In this document: positions 12,327-15,821 of the stretch, one piece after another
Numbering within the stretch: position 1 is the first letter of the stretch
Layout of the letters: each line of letters opens with the position of its first letter
NCBI GenBank assembly: GCA_021828085.1
Contig: JAKATE010000033.1
Location: 1 to 15,821 of the forward strand
Origin: Thermoplasmata archaeon
GTDB lineage: Archaea > Thermoplasmatota > Thermoplasmata > Lutacidiplasmatales > UBA184
DNA length: 15,821 bases
Direction of reading: 5' to 3'
The notes under the pieces: generated by a model
What the model saw: only the letters and a program-made list of their open reading frames with translations
Databases searched by the model: none
What the model was told of the DNA's origin: nothing
Position numbers and translations under genes: made by a program

Positions 12327-13961
12327 TCAGCGCCTCCGGCGCCCCGGGGTCCGAGCGGCGGGAGGCCCCGCACCTCCGGCGGGCCGTAGGTCCGCCCAGG
12401 GATCCTCCCGGGCGTTGAGGACCTGCTCCGGCGGGACCCAGCCTCGGGTCGCGACGCCTGCCGCGAGGCTGAGCCGGCCGAGCTCCTCCGGCAAGCGGGG
12501 GCGTGCCGTGAGCACGAAGAGGCTCCCGCCCTCCGCCAGGGACCGGAGGGGGGTACGAGGAAGGAGGACCTGCCGGGCATCTGCCCCGACCTCGCGGGGG
12601 ATCCCGGTCGCCCCCTCCCCCCCCGAACCCCCTTCCCCCTCGTGGGCCAGGAAACATCCCTCGGCACCCCCGGAAGGGAGGCCACGGGGGGAGCGAAGGA
12701 CCCCGAAGTCCGCCCCGTCGGCCAGAACGGCGCCGTTCCCCTCCACCCCGAGCAGGAGCCGGATCCCCCCGAGCGTTCTCGGGAGGCGCTCGCGAAGGGC
12801 GGTCCCGCTGGTCCGGCTGGCGGAGAGGTCCGCCTCCCGCACGACGAAGCCCAGATACCCCAGCTGCTGGCGCCGGGCCTCCTCTGCCCACGGGAGTGCA
12901 TCCTCCTCCCCGAACGAGGCGGGGATGTGGATGTGGAGCTCTCCGCGGAGGTCCTCGCGCTGGACCAGCCGGGGGAAGGAGCCGGACTGGGCCCGCTCGA
13001 TCTCCCCCTGGTTCTCCCGGACCTCCGGCGGCATATAGGCGAGGCCGACGGCACGGTAGAGCCCCTCCTCCGTGGGGGCCGGGGTGAGCCGGTCCCCCTC
13101 GCTGAGGCCGTACTCGTTGATCTTGAGCCCGCGCTGCTGGGCGAGGGCCCGGAGGTGGACGTTGTGGTCCTTGGAGCCGGTGAAGTACTGCCAGGCGGCC
13201 CCGAAGGAGTCGTCCGGGACGACGCGAAGGTCCACCTGGAGTCCGCGCTCCAGCACTACGGTGGTCTTGGTCGTCCCCGACAGCTTGACCTCCCGGACCC
13301 CCGGGAGGGTCCGGAAGGCCCGCATCACGGCGGCGGGGTCCCGGGAGGTCGCGAGGAGGTCGAGGTCCCCCACGTCCTCTCGCCGGCGCCGGAGGCTCCC
13401 GGCGTAGACCAAACGGTCGAGCGGCGCACCGGTGTCCCGGAGCGACTGGATCAGCCCGTCGGCGATGCGCTGGGCCTCGGGCAGGGGGAGGCGCGACTTT
13501 CTCGCCGTTACTCCCCGCGCTTCCCGGAGCGAGGCCCGGAGAAGCTCGAGCTTGCGCTCCTTGAAGCCGGGGAGGCCCGCCAGTCGGCCGGTTTCGAGCG
13601 CCCGCCCCAGGCCGGCGAGGTCGGAGATCCCCAGGTCCTGGTAGAACCTCCGGGTCGTCTTCGGGCCGATGCCTTCGAGCCGCATGATCTCGAGCAGCCC
13701 GGGGGGCCATTGGCCCCGAAGGCGGGCGAGATAGGCCACCTGCCCGGTCCGCCGGAACTCCTCGATCTTCGCCTGGAGCGCCTCCCCGATCCCCGGGAGC
13801 TTCTCGAGCTCCTTCGGGTCCTTGAGCTCCTTCACCTCCTGAGGGAACTGCTCAAGGGTCCGGGCCGCCCGGCGGTAGGCCTCCGGCTTGAAGCGGACCC
13901 CCTCGAGCTCGAGGAGATCGGCGATCTCGTAGAAGATCCGCGCGAGCGCCTCGTTGGGCAT
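12327..13961 (-). CDS. polX: Family X DNA polymerase with degenerate PHP domain
   Basis: 544 residues, a gap-filling repair polymerase. The N-terminal 8-kDa/HhH part has LPGIGEALQAKI (55-66), LEGIGPKTTRRF (95-106) and LPGFKERKLELL (130-141). The palm has AGSLRRRREDVGDLDLL (187-203) with catalytic D199 and D201, and third Asp D244 in QVDLRV. The ribose/template segment YFTGSKDHNVHLRALAQQRGLKINEYGL (259-286) is typical of bacterial and archaeal PolX. The C-terminal PHP domain begins LRGELHIHIPASF (338-350). H343 and H345 remain, but the usual SDG, TDHS, second His and TDAH motifs are replaced (READ at 375-378; Gly-rich and Pro-rich segments after 425). The polymerase should be active, while the PHP 3'-5' exonuclease probably is not. 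It is convergent with nadA and divergent from the thioredoxin. Confidence 0.9.
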   Translation of the reverse strand: MPNEALARIFYEIADLLELEGVRFKPEAYRRAARTLEQFPQEVKELKDPKELEKLPGIGEALQAKIEEFRRTGQVAYLARLRGQWPPGLLEIMRLEGIGPKTTRRFYQDLGISDLAGLGRALETGRLAGLPGFKERKLELLRASLREARGVTARKSRLPLPEAQRIADGLIQSLRDTGAPLDRLVYAGSLRRRREDVGDLDLLATSRDPAAVMRAFRTLPGVREVKLSGTTKTTVVLERGLQVDLRVVPDDSFGAAWQYFTGSKDHNVHLRALAQQRGLKINEYGLSEGDRLTPAPTEEGLYRAVGLAYMPPEVRENQGEIERAQSGSFPRLVQREDLRGELHIHIPASFGEEDALPWAEEARRQQLGYLGFVVREADLSASRTSGTALRERLPRTLGGIRLLLGVEGNGAVLADGADFGVLRSPRGLPSGGAEGCFLAHEGEGGSGGEGATGIPREVGADARQVLLPRTPLRSLAEGGSLFVLTARPRLPEELGRLSLAAGVATRGWVPPEQVLNAREDPWADLRPAGGAGPPAARTPGRRRR

Positions 13962-14014
13962 GTCAACGGGAGACCCCGAGGAGGCTCTTGGAGATTCTGT
14001 CGCCTTCCCCGGCG

Positions 14015-14060
14015 GATACGGAATCGTGAAACGGGGGCGGGCCTCCCCGGGCGGAGGTGG
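14015..14060 (+). promoter_or_regulatory. Promoter and ribosome-binding site of the thioredoxin gene
   Basis: GATACGGAA (14015-14023) could be the TATA-like box, giving a start near 14043. The Shine-Dalgarno GGAGGTGG (14053-14060) lies four to five bases before the ATG at 14065. The latter rules out the in-frame upstream ATG at 13954, which would start inside the divergent polX gene. Confidence 0.5.
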
Positions 14061-14064
14061 GGAG

Positions 14065-14388
14065 ATGGAGAGCGTGGCCCCTCAGGACTTCCGGGGAGAG
14101 CGGCTGGAGCGGCCGGGGACCTGGGCCGTGAGCTTCCTGGCCTCCTGGTGCCCGTTCTGCCGCGCCTTCCGACCGAAGTTCGAGGGCTTTTCCACGCCTC
14201 CCGGCGTTCGTCTTGCGGTCGCCGACCTGAGCGAGGACAGCAACCCCCTCTGGGAGAGCCTGGGGATCGAGGTCGTCCCCACGCTCATCGTCTTCCGGGA
14301 GGGGACCCGGGTCTGGCGGCGCGATGGCCAGGGAGGCGTCGGGCTCGGGGCCGCCGACCTCGAGGCGATGCGCCGGGCGCTGGCCTGA
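14065..14388 (+). CDS. Thioredoxin-like protein with CPFC active site
   Basis: 107 residues, a minimal thioredoxin fold acting in cytosolic thiol-disulfide exchange. The active site is SWCPFCRAF with C29 and C32; the dipeptide is Pro-Phe rather than the Gly-Pro of classical thioredoxin, which is expected to change redox potential and partner choice. The cis-proline P72 is in EVVPTLIVF, and the C-terminal strand and helix (TRVWRRDGQGG...DLEAMRRAL) complete the fold. There is no signal peptide or membrane anchor. The ATG at 14065 is chosen for its near-perfect Shine-Dalgarno. It is divergent from polX and about 335 bases before the antiporter. Possible electron donor to the peroxiredoxin at 9713, by inference from function only; glutaredoxin-like use is an alternative. 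Confidence 0.88.
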   Translation: MESVAPQDFRGERLERPGTWAVSFLASWCPFCRAFRPKFEGFSTPPGVRLAVADLSEDSNPLWESLGIEVVPTLIVFREGTRVWRRDGQGGVGLGAADLEAMRRALA

Positions 14389-14723
14389 GCTCCCTTTCCG
14401 TGCTCGCGCCCCGGTCGGCGCGGGCCGGTGGGGACGACCCTCCGGGCGGCAAGGAAGGACCCCTCCCGTGACCGGGGAGCTTTGAAAGTTCGCGGCTCCG
14501 CCGGGGGAGGACCCGGTCGCAGTGGACCTGTCGCCGACCCCGGTCCGCCGACTCCCCCGGCCCGGAGGGGACGGTCCGGAGTCCGCGGGCCCCGGGAGTC
14601 ACCCGCCCTCGGGTTCACCGGGCTCGGAGACCGGCGGTGCCGTCGCGCGGAGCTTCGCCCATGGGGCAGGGCTTCGGCAGGTATGAGTAGCGGGGACCCT
14701 CTCGGAACTCGGAGGCGGACGAT
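14389..14723 (+). other. Non-coding stretch with tandem hairpins before the antiporter; possible structured leader or small RNA
   Basis: No convincing gene lies in these 335 bases; an open frame at 14428-14727 is Arg/Gly/Pro-rich and looks like chance. A small CGCGCC/GGCGCG hairpin is at 14405-14422. A TTTGAAAG island (14481-14488) could be a TATA box, with a predicted start near 14510. Exactly there begin three adjoining stem-loops. The first pairs GGACC and GGTCG (14509-14519) with CGACC and GGTCC (14535-14546). The second pairs ACTCCC and GGCCC (14551-14563) with GGGCC and GGGAGT (14587-14599), with a symmetric two-by-two internal loop. The third pairs ACCCGCC (14601-14607) with GGCGGT (14633-14638). 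I compared it by eye with RNase P, SRP and 5S RNA and saw no match. GC-rich DNA pairs easily by chance, so this is a candidate only. Confidence 0.35.
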
Positions 14724-15821
14724 CTGACCAACGAGTCCTACATCCTCGTGGCCCTGGGGAGCGCCCTCCTCGCGGCGTTCATCGCTGACGTGCTGGCGCG
14801 ACGCAGCGGGATCCCCGACGTGGTGGTCCTCATCCTCCTCGGGCTGCTGCTCGGTCCGGGTCTCCACCTCACCTCGGAATCCACCCTGATCTCGCTCGCG
14901 CCGTACGTGGGCCTCATGGCCCTCGCCCTCATCCTCTTCGACGCGGGGATGGACATCCGGCCCCGCGAGCTCGGGGGGGTCTCGGGGCGCGCGGCGGCCT
15001 TCGCCGCGGTCTCGGTGCTGGTCTCCTTCCTGGCGCTCTTCCCCTTCGCGTACTACGAGATCGTCGGCCGGTCCGTCCCCCTGGCGCTCATCTTCGCGGG
15101 GGCGCTCAGCTGCACCTCCTCCGCGGTGGTGGTCCCCATCGCCGCCCGGCTGACCCTCCCCCCAGGGGCCCGGAGCACCATCAACCTGAGCTCCGCCCTC
15201 GAGGACACCTTCGCGATCATCACCGTGACGACGCTCTTGCTCTTCTACACCCCCGGGCACGCCGGCATCTCCCTCGTCGTCTCCACCATCCTCCCCCTTC
15301 CAGGCGGTATCCTGGGGGGCTTCCTCGGCGGGCTGCTCTGGATCGTGGTCTCCGCCCGCTACCAGCGCCTCAAGTTCTTCTCCATGGCGACGGTGGGCTT
15401 CCTCCTCTTCCTGGCCGGGCTCGTCGACCTCTTGGGAGGCTCCGGCATCCTCGCCGCCCTAGTCTTCGGCATCGTGCTGGGGAACGCGAGCTCCTTCGAG
15501 CGGTTCTTCCACTGGGGGCGTACCATGGACCTCCTCCCGTACGTCCGGCAGTTCCAGACCGAGGCGGCCTTCGCGCTCCGCGCCTACTTCCTGCTCCTCC
15601 TCGGGATGCTCGTCGTGATCGGGGCGAACTTCCTCAACGTGGTCGTCCTGGGCGCGGCCCTGGCCGGGGTCCTCATCCTGCTCCGCTACCTCGTGGTCTC
15701 CACCTTCGTCGAGCGCAGCCTCTTCCCTTCCCGCTGGCGTGCCCCCCTCTCCGCCCTGGGCACCCGGGGGCTCACCTCGGCGGTCCTCGTCGTCCTCCCC
15801 GTCTCGCGCGGTCTCATCTCC
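14724..15821 (+). CDS. Cation/proton antiporter (CPA family), 5' part, cut by window end
   Basis: 366 codons are visible and the frame is open to the last base. The protein is an integral membrane sodium or potassium/proton exchanger. It has about ten hydrophobic helices so far, starting YILVALGSALLAAFIADVLA. Family marks are RSGIPDVVVLILLGLLLGP (28-46), LILFDAGMDI (69-78), the unwound-helix motif CTSSAVVVP (130-138), the ion-site acidic pair ALEDTFAI (158-165; E160, D161), the TEAAFALRAYF helix with R286 (279-289), and TRGLTSAVL (347-355). No ATG, GTG or TTG precedes the first helix in frame after the TAG at 14688. The best start is CTG 14724, eight bases after GGAGG (14711-14715); GTG 14748 would shorten the first helix. 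A cytosolic TrkA-type domain could follow beyond the window. Confidence 0.85.
   Translation, partial: MTNESYILVALGSALLAAFIADVLARRSGIPDVVVLILLGLLLGPGLHLTSESTLISLAPYVGLMALALILFDAGMDIRPRELGGVSGRAAAFAAVSVLVSFLALFPFAYYEIVGRSVPLALIFAGALSCTSSAVVVPIAARLTLPPGARSTINLSSALEDTFAIITVTTLLLFYTPGHAGISLVVSTILPLPGGILGGFLGGLLWIVVSARYQRLKFFSMATVGFLLFLAGLVDLLGGSGILAALVFGIVLGNASSFERFFHWGRTMDLLPYVRQFQTEAAFALRAYFLLLLGMLVVIGANFLNVVVLGAALAGVLILLRYLVVSTFVERSLFPSRWRAPLSALGTRGLTSAVLVVLPVSRGLIS

Noticed and set aside
14389..14723. RNase P RNA, SRP RNA, 5S rRNA or a tRNA
   Set aside because: I looked for their conserved cores (such as GAGGAAAGUCC, the SRP helix 8 loop and a GTTCRA T-arm) on both strands and did not find them.
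14428..14727. A 99-codon plus-strand frame before the antiporter
   Set aside because: Low-complexity Gly/Arg/Pro sequence across a hairpin-rich stretch. Only the last 14 codons, from 14683, might matter as an upstream peptide.
1..15821. CRISPR array, insertion sequence, integrase or attachment site
   Set aside because: No direct repeats with regular spacing, no transposase or recombinase motif, and uniform GC-rich composition throughout.

Overview
The window looks like a piece of a high-GC archaeal chromosome, roughly 70% G+C by eye. Archaeal origin is inferred from four things. There is a PurP-family (archaeal formate-dependent purine) ligase. There is a typical archaeal winged-helix regulator. 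AT-rich TATA-like boxes sit about 24-27 bases upstream of several start codons in otherwise GC-rich DNA, implying leaderless mRNAs. Internal operon genes carry GGAG-type Shine-Dalgarno sequences. A high-GC member of the Thermoplasmatota is my best guess, but no rRNA is present to confirm it. No mobile element, CRISPR array, tRNA or rRNA was seen.

Layout. On the minus strand at the left end are a multi-pass membrane protein (63-677), a 99-residue small protein (855-1154), a winged-helix regulator (1210-1710) and threonine synthase (1780-2958). A divergent promoter region (2959-3048) separates threonine synthase from a plus-strand run of five genes whose stop and start codons overlap. These are the FAD, 2Fe-2S and molybdopterin subunits of a xanthine-dehydrogenase/CO-dehydrogenase-superfamily hydroxylase (3049-6661), a PurP-family ATP-grasp ligase (6658-7812) and a GcvT-like aminomethyltransferase (7809-9032). 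A convergent VOC (glyoxalase-fold) gene follows (9078-9419, minus). Next is a plus-strand group: peroxiredoxin, nadC and nadA (9713-12284), the last two being consecutive steps of NAD synthesis. A family X DNA polymerase with HhH, polymerase and eroded PHP domains lies on the minus strand (12327-13961). A small thioredoxin (14065-14388), a 335-base hairpin-rich non-coding stretch, and the 5' part of a cation/proton antiporter cut by the window end (14724-15821) finish the window.

How the genes fit together. Most are housekeeping genes for amino-acid, purine, one-carbon, NAD and thiol-redox metabolism. The most distinctive unit is the five-gene operon. It couples a molybdenum hydroxylase of unknown substrate to a formate-using purine ligase family and a folate-dependent one-carbon enzyme. 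By motif comparison the hydroxylase lacks the residues that bind purines in xanthine oxidase and lacks the CO-dehydrogenase active-site loop, so its substrate cannot be read from sequence.

Other points worth checking are the loss of metal-ligand motifs in the polymerase PHP domain, the structured region with a predicted promoter ahead of the antiporter, and the antiporter's apparent CTG start overlapping a stop codon. I did not find a clearly new multi-gene defence or mobile system; the novelty candidates are at the level of these individual observations.
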